Source: Phanerochaete sordida
Lineage: Eukaryota > Basidiomycota > Agaricomycetes > Polyporales > Phanerochaetaceae
NCBI GenBank assembly: GCA_019973155.2
Contig: BPQB01000037.1
Location: 1-64,000 of the forward strand
Direction of reading: 5' to 3'
Length of the DNA: 64,000 nucleotides
The notes under the pieces are model-generated. The model saw nothing but the letters and a program-made list of their open reading frames with translations, was not told the DNA's origin and ran no database searches. Numbering within the stretch: position 1 is the stretch's first letter; every line of letters begins with the position of its first letter. Of this stretch, positions 46,010 through 56,703 are shown one piece after another. Made by a program: the position numbers and the translations under genes.

Positions 46010-46471
46010 TGAAGCTACGTGCGCCAGCTGCCCCGCATCGTTGCGCACTCCTCTGTCCCGCCCAGCCTTCCCAGCCCCTGTGCGCGCATCTGTCGCAGGC
46101 ACACATTCTGGGAAGGTGCTGGCGGGCCGTTCGACACGCGCGCAGACTTCTTCAAGCACACACGAAACTACGTATTCGGCCTCAGCATTCACTCGCGCAA
46201 CGTAGAGGCCCTTGTTTGCGAGCAGGAGCCGTTCGTCTTCACACATCACGATCTCAACATGCGGAATATTCTAGGACACGATGGCACCGTCTGGCTCATC
46301 AATTTCGGCCGGTCAGGGTTCTATCCTGTCTATTATGAGTATCTTTCCATGCGAATCGCTGCATCGGACACGCTAGGGCGGCCGACCATTCCGTGGCTGT
46401 GGAGGAAGCTCGTCCCCTTCATGGCGGATCCCTTCTTCGAGGAGGGACTGCATTTCTATAATACTATGTAG
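46010..46471 (+). pseudogene. APH-fold kinase-like fragment, copy 1b
   Basis: A 5'-truncated relative of copy 1 lying immediately downstream. Homology begins abruptly at SYVRQLPRI, skips or scrambles the next 60 residues, and resumes at PFVFTHHDLNMRNI, GHDGTVWLINFGRSGFYP, and WRKLVPFMADPFFEEG. The metal-binding Asp of the LIDWG motif is Asn here (LINFG), one residue is lost from NILLG, and the normal end is replaced. All of the N-lobe, including the ATP Lys, is missing. It is almost certainly non-functional as a kinase. Confidence 0.7.
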
Positions 46472-46918
46472 CGTATCTCGCAGCCATTGAATCCAAGTCT
46501 CCTGTTGTGCCACCTCACTCAGGACGTGAATGCTCAAGTATTCAGGATCTTTGGGCTACAATTATTTGTCTCTACCTTAGATTGTGTTGTTTTGCAATTG
46601 AACAACACCGCAACGCATACATCGGACGTTGCTAAAGAGCGAGAGGTCCCATCCCAACGTAGATAAACAACATAAATTACAGTATTAAGCTCCATAGCTT
46701 AGAGATCTCTTATTATCGTTGTTCTTCTCCGGAACACCGCCAAGTTGAAAGCGATGGGGTAGCCATATCAACGACACCAACATCCGGTAGCATTGTAGCC
46801 GTCAAATTATTACAGTGTATATAAGGGCAAAAGTAGAGAGTGTCTTACAAGCTCACAGTTTCCATCGTTCTCAGAGATCCTCACCAGTACTCTACTCAAA
46901 GTATCAGCTGATCACCTT
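46472..46918. other. Intergenic, AT-rich
   Basis: Clearly AT-richer than the surrounding genes, with no coding frame; may be old transposon or duplicated debris. No specific element recognised. Confidence 0.35.
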
Positions 46919-47732
46919 ATGTCAGTGTCGCAAGACTTCCTGGAAATTGTACGCGGCATCTCAGCGAGCTCAGATCCACACCCTCCTCCGAGGCTGACCA
47001 TGATTTGTGCCATGCAGATCGAGAAAGCTCGACAAACAAGCCGCCGTCACCGACGTCGTAAGCTTGGCGACGAACTCTCTCGGTTCGACATCGAATCAGA
47101 CATCGAAGCCTCCGATTTCAAGAAGAGGATCTTGGCCATTAAAGCCAGCCCCTACCAGCCCGATGATTGGTGGCAGCTTCAGCTCCGGGACCAGCGTTCG
47201 AGCGTGGTTCCGATAGTGTGCTGGCGCGTCTGTGTGGTCGTGCAGGGAGACATTCCGAAGCCTGCGGGCCGGCACCCGCAGCGTCAAAGCGACAGGGACC
47301 ATATTTTCTTCGACGTTATTAATGACGACGACGTGCAAGAGAGCGGCAGAACTCAACTCAGGCGAGTCTCCTAGCATATACTCTTCCTCGCGTCACTAGG
47401 CTCATGTGGGAGGCAGAATTACCAAGCGTTCGCCATCGGGGAAAGATTTACCTCAGTTCGAGGCCGAGTTCGACTGGAAATGCGAAACGAAGAGTACCGT
47501 GGCGGAACTCCTTTCCTGGATGATAGAGCAAGGCCTCCACCGCCTGGTGCTGAATGTCACCAAACAAACTAGCGGCGAGGCCTGGACATGCGGGGTCCTC
47601 AAATGTCTTGCGAATGCTGCATTCATCGCAAGTGACGCGCTTGACAATATATGCAGCAAGGTCGACAGTATTTGCCGGGACCCACGCCTCGGGAGATATC
47701 TAGCAGACTATCACCACATAGAAGTGATATAG
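46919..47732 (+). CDS. Unrecognised possible gene
   Basis: Two open stretches could form a small multi-exon gene. The first (46919-47374) contains IEKARQTSRRHRRRKLGDEL, RFDIESDIEASDFKKRILAI and PYQPDDWWQLQLRDQRSSVV. The second (47406-47732) contains DLPQFEAEFDWKCETKSTVA, ELLSWMIEQGLHRLVLNVTK and CGVLKCLANAAFIASDALDN, ending at TAG. A short intron (GTGTGCTGG...GTGCAG, about 30 nt) is possible near 47216. No join between the two stretches is fully convincing. I do not recognise a domain; it could be one decayed gene. Confidence 0.3.
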
Positions 47733-48046
47733 GGCTGACATCCTTCCAGTGCAACTCTAGGTCCACTGGGCACGGTTAAGGCGCACTGCCAACTGTTGCC
47801 CCATCTGCGCGTTTGATTAGTATGCTCGTGGTTTGTATGTCGGAGGCGAGTGACAGGCATGAACACATCAGTATGGGTACGTTCAATCGAACATGTGATC
47901 CACTATATTGCTTGAAGATACTCCGTGATTCGGAACCACGCTGCACGACCTGTACAATTTTGTTGCAAGCACTCGGAAGGTACCTGGTTAAACGTATGCA
48001 CGTACAAAAGGCCAACGCTGCTCTAACGTTTAGCCACTGCACTGTC
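47733..48046. other. Convergent 3' spacer
   Basis: 3' flank of MFS copy 2. It lacks the 31-bp inverted repeat found after MFS copy 1. Confidence 0.4.
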
Positions 48047-49785
48047 TCATCCTGTCTTCGCCTTCAGCTGCCTCCACAGCACACTAAACATCGCGATGCC
48101 GATGCCGACGATGGCGATCTCGAGGCCGACGTACGTCTCCATCCCAACGGCGACGCCCGCGCCGCCCCACACCGCGCCCGTGACGCGGCCCGTGTAGTTG
48201 CTGTACTGGATCGCGACGCTGATGCGCGTGTTCCAGTGCGCGGGCAGCTGCTTGCTGAGCAGGGAGAGCGTGACGGTGCTTGCGAGGTTGAAGCCGAGCG
48301 CGACGAGGAACCACGCGAAGAAGAGCGCGACGCGCGTGACTTCGCGCGCCGCGAGCGTGCCGAGCAGCACCAGGAGCCCAGCCATGCCCGTCGCGGTCCC
48401 CGCGAGCAGCGTGAATCGGTCCTGCAGCCGCCGCGCGAAGAAGACGTTTGCGAGCAGGAACGGGAACGTGCACACTCCGCCAAGCGCGATGAGGTTGCCC
48501 GCGGCGTACGGCGAGAAATTGAACGCGTGCGGGCCGTAGATGAAGTCCGCGATGGGCGCGGTGAAGACGGGGATGTTCGACTCGAAGGCGCCGAGGATGA
48601 AGAAGCAGGTCATCGCGAACCAGCACATGGTCGCGATGACGCCGAACTGGGCGGTGGTCATTCTCGTGCGTCGTGGCGTGCGGTCAAGAGACTCCGCAGA
48701 GCTCTGAGCGTTTGTCGGTGTCGCCACTTCTGCTACTTGTGCTTCGCCCTCGGCCTTGATTGTTTCTCTGGACTTCGATGATTCGGGCACTTGAAGCGCC
48801 GATGCGTTTTGGGGAGCAGAGATGGTGGGCAGCACCATCTCGTCGACAGGAGCAGTCTCCACTGGGGCCAGATTCGTAGTTGCGCGCGGTACATCCTCGA
48901 AATGCGTCGCGGCAAAGACCCACCATACTGCCCAGATAGCCGCCATGATCCACGCTGGGCTAGTAAAGCCGTTGAAGACCGTATTGCCAAAGCCGATCTT
49001 GTACCTAGCACACAGCAAATGAGCAAGCGACGAATGACGCTCGGCTGCGAGGAAGCTCACAGGAGGCCACCGATAAACGGGCCAAGGCTGAAGCCGATTC
49101 CCTGGCCTAGGACAAGGTAGCCGGCCAAAGTCGTGCGCCGCCGAAGGCCGACGATGCGGTGGTCCGAGCAATATCTCTTAGAGTACATCCAGTACGTGAG
49201 GGCAAATCCGGAGACGATGCGGCCAATGAGGATCAGGTAGAGAAAGTTGGCGGGGTAGGCCAGCGCGTAGAGAATATGGCCGAGGAGAGCCGACGCGCAC
49301 GCGAAGTGCATCGGAATGCGGTAGCCGCCTGTGCGCTCAAAATAAGCTCTTCAGACGAAGTGAATGAGACAGAGGGGAGCGTACCCTGGTCGAGCCGCAG
49401 TAACGGCAGGAGCGCTACTCCGGAGAAGACGGTCGGGATACCGATGACGAGACCGGAGAACGTCGACGTCCCACCTAGGTGTTGCGCGTACGCATTCGAA
49501 GAGCTGACGATGATAAAGAACGATATCTACGGAATTCATCCAGCAGCTATCTTGTGCAAAACGTGCGATGCGTACCTGCAGCATACCGCTAGTGACGAGA
49601 ACGATAACCAGACTGGTGAGCTTCGGGAGCTTGAACTCGGGGTCGTCCTCCGTTGACGCCGCTGCGCCACCTGGGCGATTCCCGGCTCTCCGCCATCGCA
49701 TAGAGGACGGGAGAGACCACTTGCTACGCTTCCTCTCCGGGAACGCGAGATCGAAGGCCGTCGGGAGGACTTCTGCTTGAGCCAT
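48047..49785 (-). CDS. MFS transporter, copy 2
   Basis: Paralogue of the transporter at 23307-25011, same strand. From ATG 49785: MAQAEVLPTAFDLAFPERKR, DDPEFKLPKLTSLVIVLVTS, TFSGLVIGIPTVFSGVALLP, LYLILIGRIVSGFALTYWMY, CSDHRIVGLRRRTTLAGYLV, LGQGIGFSLGPFIGGLL, AAIWAVWWVFAATHFEDVP, a central acidic/Ser loop, CWFAMTCFFILGAFESNIPV, FNLASTVTLSLLSKQLPAHW and the identical end WRQLKAKTG. It carries a small insertion relative to copy 1 after ESNIPV (PIADFIYGPHAF). Conservation is even along the whole length and exon positions agree, so both copies are likely functional. Substrate unknown. Confidence 0.9.
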
Positions 49786-50201
49786 CACGGTGCCTGGATG
49801 GAACGTTTGAGCGCCTCAGTGAGCAGTTGGCCTATATGTACTATGCGCGGCTTACCCGTTGACGAGTCAGACTGAGGGGACTGGAGAGGGAAGAGCGAAG
49901 TTCGAGGTTTATGAAATGGTTGCTGACGCGATGTGTTGATCACTGTCGCATGGTCACATGCGGATTCCCGCTCATAGAGGCGCGCGGCGGGATGAGGCGG
50001 TCTTCCGAGCGCCTCGCGCTGAAGACTATATGATATAGTACAGGGAAGGGATCCAGGAGCGGAGAGTACAGTCCAGAAGATATAGCAACTGAGAAGAGTG
50101 AGGACGCGAGCGACGGGCGGCGGAATAATGGGAACCTGACGCACATGACCGGGTATAATACGGGCACGTCTCCAGAAATAGAGGAAGGGGCTTGGAGATT
50201 A
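49786..50201. other. Promoter of MFS copy 2 and 3' flank of UCH37
   Basis: Spacer between two genes on the same strand. No coding signal; TATA-like stretches (TATATGATATAG) near 50029-50040 on either strand. Confidence 0.4.
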
Positions 50202-51698
50202 TTACGTGGGGTTCGCTGGCTCTTTCTTCGTAGACAGCACGTCGTCAAGAACACCCTCTCTTTGCATGCAGCCTACGAACGTTCTGAAGAAGTCTTCATA
50301 ATCGTGAGTCCGGTTTATGTGCTCGGTCTGCATCGTCATCAGCACTGGACTCGTCGGCAGGCACGTATTAACTCACGTTTGCTCTTTTGGCAGCTGCCAC
50401 TTCTTCCTCGACGCCCCGCTTTGCCTCGCGCGCGTTCCGCACGCAGGCCTCCCACGCCGGCATGAGGTTGCGCTCTGGCATGTCGAGGATGCGGACGTCC
50501 TGCTCCATCTTCCGCGAGCCAAAGTCCTGCGCAAACGTCCTGCCAGGCGCCGACGGCTGGACCGACGTCGCGAACGCGTCGTCCGCATTGCCTGCAACGT
50601 TCATATCCACGTCTCTCCAGGTCCCAGGATGCAGTTCGTTCAGCCGACGCTCGAGCGCAGCTCGTTCGCGCTTGAGCATCTCGAGCGCGTCGCTCGCCTT
50701 CTCGAAGCGGTCGTCGACGATCGCAAGGAGGCTGTACCGGCCATCCATCCCGCCCGCGCCCTCCATGCGACGTTGGAGCGCGGGGCGGACGACGTCCATC
50801 CAGCCCTGCGCGCTCGACGCGTTGGGCAGCTCGCCAACGTCGAGCGGCCCGCTCGCGCGCAGGCCGTCGAGTTCCCAGACGTGGCCGTGGGCTGGGACGA
50901 AGCCGATGTAGTGGAAGGTATCCTGCGCTTCGAGTGCATCATCGTCCACGCTTTGCTTCGCAGAGGACTTCTTGGGCGAGCTGACTTTGCGACGCTTGGG
51001 AGGCGGGCGGTCCGGTCGCGCTTTGAGAGATTTGGCGTAGTCTAAGGTAGTCGTCGCAAGCAGATGTTCTGCTGCCCGGACGTCTGCCGGCCTGTGTATC
51101 ATTATGAACTTGATCTACTTGGAGATGCACCGATGAAGGTACCTAGCCATTGAGTTGTGTGCCTCTCGAATGAACGAGCAGTTGGTAAGTGCAAGCCCTT
51201 TCATCTACACCCATTAGCAGATTACCTGGATTTCTAGAGAAATACTCACCAATGGGTCCATTCTCAGCGTATCGTCGTAGAATGCGCGCAATTCTGAAGA
51301 CATAGATAGCCTCTCTATGTTCATGCCTACGTTCAGGATCGTTTGTGAAGCACACGCATCTACGCTCAGCTGGTGTGCAAACCAGACGTCCTCTGCGTCT
51401 GGGTCCGGAAGTTCTTCTTCAAAGTCCAGCGCAGGTCTATCCTTCTGGGTGTCTGCAGGACACGGGTAGCACAATATGAGTCCGCGAATATCGCGCTCGA
51501 GATGAGCCGTTGCCCATGGTTCTATGGAATAGAACTCCGTAACTTCCAGATGTCGCAGACCTAGTTTACGCAAAAGGATAGTAAATACACCTAGAGACAT
51601 GTCAAATCAATATGGTCACAGTAATGGTGAAGCCGGTGCTTGCCTGGGTCTGATTCGATGACCGTGAAAGGCTCGCCAATCAGGTCAACCGCGGACAT
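50202..51698 (-). CDS. UCH37/UCHL5-type ubiquitin C-terminal hydrolase
   Basis: A cysteine deubiquitinase (peptidase C12) of the UCH37 type, which in other organisms docks on the proteasome cap through Rpn13 or on INO80. Exon 1 (51644-51698) MSAVDLIGEPFTVIESDPG joins exon 2 (51250-51590) VFTILLRKLGLRHLEVTEFY across a GC-AG intron; both exons sum to 396 nt in frame. Catalytic residues are Cys in HQLSVDACASQTILNVGMNI, His in DTFHYIGFVPAHGHVWELDG and the Asp of ELDG. Exon 3 gives MKGLALTNCSFIREAHNSMA. A basic nuclear-type insert (RPPPKRRKVSSPKK) follows. The C-terminal UCH37 tail (TEHINRTHDYEDFFRTFVG) is in the last exon, ending at TAA 50202-50204, after an intron that a simple ORF reading would miss. 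Confidence 0.92.
51591..51643 (-). other. GC-AG intron in the UCH37-type gene
   Basis: The 5' splice site is CAG|GCAAGC instead of GT. The 3' site is CTCTAG. Removing exactly these 53 nt fuses VIESDPG to VFTILL, as the family requires. Confidence 0.8.
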
Positions 51699-51935
51699 CG
51701 TGTGCAGCGCACGCGTCGCTATTGTCCGCGTTGTTAGCCACAATACATGTGCACGAATCAGAGCATCCCGAAACAAAAGTTCTACACGAAAATGAACACT
51801 TACTTGGACGCAGTGGCAGTCCGAGAGCAAGACGCGTCGCGCCCGAACGCGGGGTATTGTTGGAGTTTATTTCCGATGACAACCCCCTTATCGCCACGTT
51901 ACAGATAATATTCACAGCGTGAGGCGCATCTCTCG

Positions 51936-53497
51936 ATGTTGCCTCTCGCCCTCATCTGCCTCCTGCAGGCGCACCTGGCCTATGCGCAGGCCTCAGCCCC
52001 CCTCTCGCTGTCTCTGAACTCTCTCTACAGCTCATACCCCACCGCACACGCCCGCCGGCCGGCGCTCTTCTCGATACCCGTAGCGCAAAATGCATCAGTC
52101 TCCGTCGCGCTCTGTGCTTCTGCTGGGAGTCCCCCGCGGTTTCTTCTCTCAAATACCAGCGCCGTAACACATCCCACTGACGGAGACCTCGGTGAAGAGG
52201 GCGTGTACGAAATAGTGCTCGGCTCCGAGGGATACGGATGGTGGACGGGTCCACTCAGTGAAGGTGGCTTCCTGTCCGTGGAGAACATGGGCCAAACGCC
52301 GTTTGAGATTGGCGTGTCTGGAGATGGTCAGTTCGCCTGTGCTCTTTGCTGTTTCTTCCTGACTTGTCTCGTGTAGGTGTCATGCACAATGTCACGGACT
52401 CATTCCCTCTACTCGGAGACACAACGAATAACCAAGCGTTACTCTTCTCTCCACCACTTGCTCCTAGCCCTCCGTTAGCCGTTCCATCATATCCAAATTA
52501 CACGTTACCACCGGCGAATTTATCGTACCCCTCCGCGCCGTCCTCCCTCCAATTTAACGTCTCAATATTCGTGGCGCCAACTTCCGCCCTCGGCTCCGCG
52601 TCCATGCCTTTGACTGCTTGCGGCATGAGGTCCAGCACTGGCGACATCAAGGGAAGTTTCATGTACGACGAGACTGGCAGTGCATCCGATGGCCTGTGGT
52701 TGAAGGATGAGGATGGGTGGAGATGGCAGTGGCTGATCAGCGGGCTGCAGCCGCAGACGAACTACACTGCATACGTGGTGCAGAATAGCACGAAAGTGAG
52801 CCAGCCAATAAACTTTGTCACCAAGTCTGGTACGTGTCGAAACGCTGTTTTCTGAGGGCTCTGACTGACACCACGCGCAGCGACGTTCTCATGTCCAATC
52901 GTGCACTCGCTACCGTACTGCCCCTCGATCGCCTACGCAGTACCAATATCTCCACCGCTACCACCGAGCATAGCACACACCGCAAACACGCTCCCGCTGA
53001 GCACCGTCTCGCCCCTACTTGAGGTGCTCTCCAACTTCACAATCTCGTTGCTCACGTCCGCCTGCGGGCGCGACGAGTACAGCCCGCTCGTGTCGTGCGC
53101 AGACTGCCAGGCGGCGTACCGCAAGTGGCTCTGCACGATCTGGTTCACGCGCTGCTCCGAGGGCGCCGACTCCACGGCAACACCCACGGTCAACACAGCG
53201 CAGCAACCGCTTTCGTCGGCGCTCGCACCGCAAGCAAGCGGTGCGCCGCCGCGGAGCCCCGGGCTGCCGCCGTTCCCGCAGAACTTCGACACGCTCCTGC
53301 CGTGCCTCGAGACGTGCACGGCTGTCGACCGGGCATGCCCGAACTTCATCGGCTTCACGTGCCCCATACCGCGGTTCAACGCCCGGTCGAGCTATGGCGT
53401 CGGCTTCATCGACAGCGGCGACGATGGCGTGCAGGGGCAAGGGTCGACGGGTGTCGCGCAGGATCAGTGGGGGAACGTCTGGTGTAATTCTGGGTGA
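51936..53497 (+). CDS. MID1: Mid1, stretch-activated Ca2+ channel subunit
   Basis: Mid1 is the regulatory partner of the Cch1 calcium channel in the fungal plasma membrane or ER. From ATG 51936: signal peptide MLPLALICLLQAHLAYAQA, then SLNSLYSSYPTAHARRPALF, VYEIVLGSEGYGWWTGPLSE, many N-glycosylation sequons (NASV, NYTL, NVSI), WQWLISGLQPQTNYTAYVVQ and the Cys-rich C-terminal part: SATFSCPIVHSLPYCPSIAY, EVLSNFTISLLTSACGRDEY, VSCADCQAAYRKWLCTIWFT, LLPCLETCTAVDRACPNFIG and FTCPIPRFNARSSYGVGFID. Three exons, with introns near 52325-52376 and 52831-52879. Divergent from the UCH37-type gene, with 237 bp between starts. Confidence 0.9.
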
Positions 53498-53815
53498 CGT
53501 GATGATGTTATTGCGCCCAAGCCTGTAATTTATCCTTACTCTCTTTTGTCCTGGTCGAGGCCGAACCATCCGTCAAGTATCCCAGAGAGTCCTGCTCGCC
53601 CAGAGGCAGTGTACTATGCAGCGCTATTGCCTGGGCCTCAATATCATCTGCTCATTCGCTCTACTACAGCAGGAGGTTATCATAGCCTGTCGTGCTACTT
53701 ACAGCTACGACTGTATCAAATTAGAATATTTTTCGAACTTCAGCGCTAAAGAACTGGGAACGCAAGTTTTGAGCAAAAGGAATTCCTGTGACAATACCAT
53801 AGCGGAGGGGAAGCG
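53498..53815. other. Convergent 3' spacer
   Basis: Between MID1 (+) and APH copy 2 (-). Nothing notable. Confidence 0.4.
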
Positions 53816-54913
53816 TTAAGGAACCATTCCTGCGAGCCATCGATACCGATCGAAGTAAGGGTCCGCAATAAATGGCACGCACAACCGGAACGACCACGGT
53901 GCAGCGTACGTATCGTGCCACTCACACTGCATAGCCATCGACGTGAACTCGTAGGAGCGCGGGAAGAATCCTGCCCACTCCCAGTCGACGATCCACAATC
54001 GACCGTCGTCGCCAAGGATGATATTGTGCATGTGCAGGTCGTTATGCACGAAGGCCATCGGTTCGGGATGGGTGAAACCCGGAGGGATGGGCACCGCGCC
54101 AGCCGCCGTAGCACTGCGGCGGTTGACGTAATCGTTGAGTGCGTTCGCGTCGGCGAATGGGCCAACATCCCACGCGACGCCGGTGGTCGGTGTGCAGAAT
54201 GCCAGCGGCGTCAGCCCGGGACCGAGCGGACCTGGGATGTCTGCGCGCGGATGTGTGATCTTGCGAAGCTGGCGCATATAGCTGCGGAGCACCCATGCCG
54301 CGCGGAGCTTCTCCCAGAATGAGAGCGTGGTCCACGCGTGGATGAGCGGGCGTCCGGGGATGTAGTCCATGAGGACTTGCGCATAGGACGTCTCCACAGG
54401 GTCGTATACCAGCCGATGTACACGTGGAACCGGTATCGTCGTTTGCTCGTATATGAGTCGCAGCGCGAGCAGCTCAGGGCTTTCTGAGGGGTCTATGGGA
54501 TGGTATACGAGTTTGGACGCCGTAGTGGCATCGACCTGACAGACATTGCTCCGCTCTGGGTTCGTGAGGTACGAGCATATTGGCTTCGCTTTTAGGAGCC
54601 TAGAGATTGCCTCTCCCTCAGACCACGAACATGCGTTGGAAGGCTGTCATTCGATGAACGGAAGTTGAGTTTACGATTAGGAAGTTCGGATTTGTGCTTA
54701 CCTGCTGACACGGTCGCTCATGGACGAAGAGCGAGAATATATCCTGAATCAGGTCCGCAGCTTGTACCACGACAGTATAAATAGCGCGTTGAAACTTCCT
54801 CCGCCGTAGATCGCGTCTACGGGCGAAGACAAGCGATGAGCATTGCAGGATCCCGTGGTTCAAATGGACACTTACCCGGGGACCGTCGTGAGCCCGGGGG
54901 CCGTCGTGCGCAT
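53816..54913 (-). CDS. APH-fold kinase-like protein, copy 2
   Basis: Intact member of the APH-like cluster. Exons 54876-54913, 54702-54816 and 53816-54643 sum to 981 nt (326 aa). Exon 1 is a short leader (MRTTAPGLTTVPG). Exon 2, 115 nt, encodes RDLRRRKFQRAIYTVVVQAA then DLIQDIFSLFVHERPCQQ. Exon 3 contains QVDATTASKLVYHP (candidate ATP Lys), YEQTTIPVPRVHRLVYDP, LMDYIPGRPLIHAWTTLS, FVHNDLHMHNIILGDDGRLW (catalytic Asp/Asn) and IVDWEWAGFFPRSYEFTS (metal Asp), ending CVPFIADPYFDRYRWLAGMV. The 115-nt exon 2 and DWEWAGF/DADALND-type features group it with copies 3 and 4. Substrate unknown. Confidence 0.87.
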
Positions 54914-55448
54914 ACTAACGTCTCCCCAGCGCGTTGAGCTAGTTTCAAACACGAAGTCGCAATGTCATGAGCTCTTCAGTATCATCTGCAGCAGGTAACA
55001 TTAGACAAACCTCTCTTGTTGAGTTGTTGACGGTAAGAAGCAAGCAAGAAGTTGGAGATGCGCGTGGCCAGCGCTCCGTGCACTGCAGCGCCCGGGACCC
55101 CGGAAGTTGCGTATCTCGCGTGCAAAACCGTTTCTGTTTTTTGACTATGGCTGCATGTATTAAAGCTACAGGGAATATAAGTGACTTTATTATACGTCGG
55201 GCTGAGAAGGAGGTCTGCATTAATTCGTGTCAAAGTGCTGTCTGAACCGGTCAGCCATTCTTTTCCAGGAGACTCCGAACACTCCCGGCGCTCAACACTC
55301 ACTGCCAGTGCGTGTTCAACTGAACTTCAACTTGTCTTCGACGCTCACTGATAACTCACTGACTGAACGTCCCGCTGGCTGGCTCACGAAACTCATGAGC
55401 CATAGGTTTGACAAAAAAAAAGTAACAACGGAGAATAGTGGATTACCT
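54914..55448. other. Divergent promoter region of APH copies 2 and 3
   Basis: The right part shares scattered blocks with the region upstream of copy 4, including GACTCCGAACAC-Y-CCCG (55275-55291 versus 57930-57946), suggesting that copies 3 and 4 were duplicated with their promoters. Confidence 0.45.
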
Positions 55449-56402
55449 ATGCGAGCTCCGGAGTGGGTGTTACGGTCGTCGTACATCCCAAGTAGCTCAA
55501 AGCTCATGCTGGCGACCAGACTACAGGCGTGACTTGCGTCGCCGACGCTCTCAGCAGATTCTGTACGCGATGCTGATTCTTGTTGCAGACCGCATTTAGG
55601 ACGCTTTCTCACTATACACAGACGAGCGTCCCCGGCGGCTGGTGAGTGTACCTCTGGCTGACATAGGCTTCGTTCATCGACATCGGGAGCTACGGCCATC
55701 CGACGCACACGCGTGGAGCGACAGAAAAACCCTACAGAAACTGTACGACGCGCTCATAATTCCATCTGAGCCGACCGGACCCGTCCGCGGCGATGCGGTA
55801 TTCCACATAGACAGCGCTACAGCTCATCTACCGCTCCACCGATCCCACACACAACGCCATTCCCGGACGCCGCCTCGACCTCGCGTAGCCCGCGCCGCCG
55901 CTGTGGGCGAAGCTCGCGCATCGCGTGGGTGCTCCGCAGCTACGTGCGACAGCTGCGCACGGTCCGACGCCCGAGGGCCGCCGTGCCAGGCTCGCTTGCG
56001 CCCGAGCTCGAGCCGCTGCACGTCTGCGCGCCGACGATTGACATCGCACACGACGTGGGTCCCTTCGCGGACGCAAACGCACTGAACGACCACCTCAACC
56101 GCCGCAAGAGCGGCATACACAAGGTGCCAGTCCCGCTGCGCTTTGTGGAGCTCGAGCCCTGTGCGTTCGTACACAACGACCTGCATATGCGCGACATCAT
56201 CCTCGGCGACGACGGTCGCGTGTAGATCATCGACTGGGAGCAAGCTGGATTCTATCCGCGCCCGTTCGAGTTCACGTCGATAGCGATGCAGTGCGAAGAT
56301 CACGATGCCTACGCTGCGCCGCTCTCGTTCCGCCGCTGTATGCCGTTCATCACTGACCCGTACTTCAACCGGTATCGGTGGCTGGCTGGCCTGGTATCTT
56401 AG
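55449..56402 (+). pseudogene. APH-fold kinase-like pseudogene, copy 3
   Basis: The gene outline is preserved: exon 1 55449-55462 (MRAPE), exon 2 55527-55641 (115 nt, same length as copies 2 and 4) and exon 3 to TAG 56400-56402. Three in-frame TAG codons break it. One is at 55597-55599, where relatives have Gln (VADRI*DAF). Another is at 55886-55888, where copy 4 has Trp. The third is at 56223-56225, where all relatives have Trp (GDDGRV*IIDW). Near 55859 the segment that would encode the hinge and preceding strand is deleted, and the frame shifts close to 55905-55915. The kinase core downstream (FVHNDLHMRDIILGDDGRV, DWEQAGFYPRPFEFTSIAMQ) remains readable. Non-functional. Confidence 0.88.
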
Positions 56403-56703
56403 TCCGTGTCGTATTATTCATAGCTTTACCTCAGTAGGGATTCGACGGTGCCTGAGACCTAGTTTGAGCCAAAGTTACGAGACATTATTGCCCAAATCTT
56501 GACGGAACCCCGCCCGTACTGTACAGAATCCGAACGCTGCTACGAGCACCGGGCACTCTGTCTACGTATCAACCATAACATTTTTTCTCGGTCATTTGTA
56601 GGACGCTGAGGCCACTACCGTAGGTATGCACACTGGTGATGGTACACAGCTGGATAAATACCTATGGGTGTATGCGCATCACGTACATCTTCTGGATATC
56701 AAC
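56403..56703. other. Convergent 3' spacer
   Basis: Between pseudogene copy 3 (+) and copy 5 (-). No gene. Confidence 0.4.
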
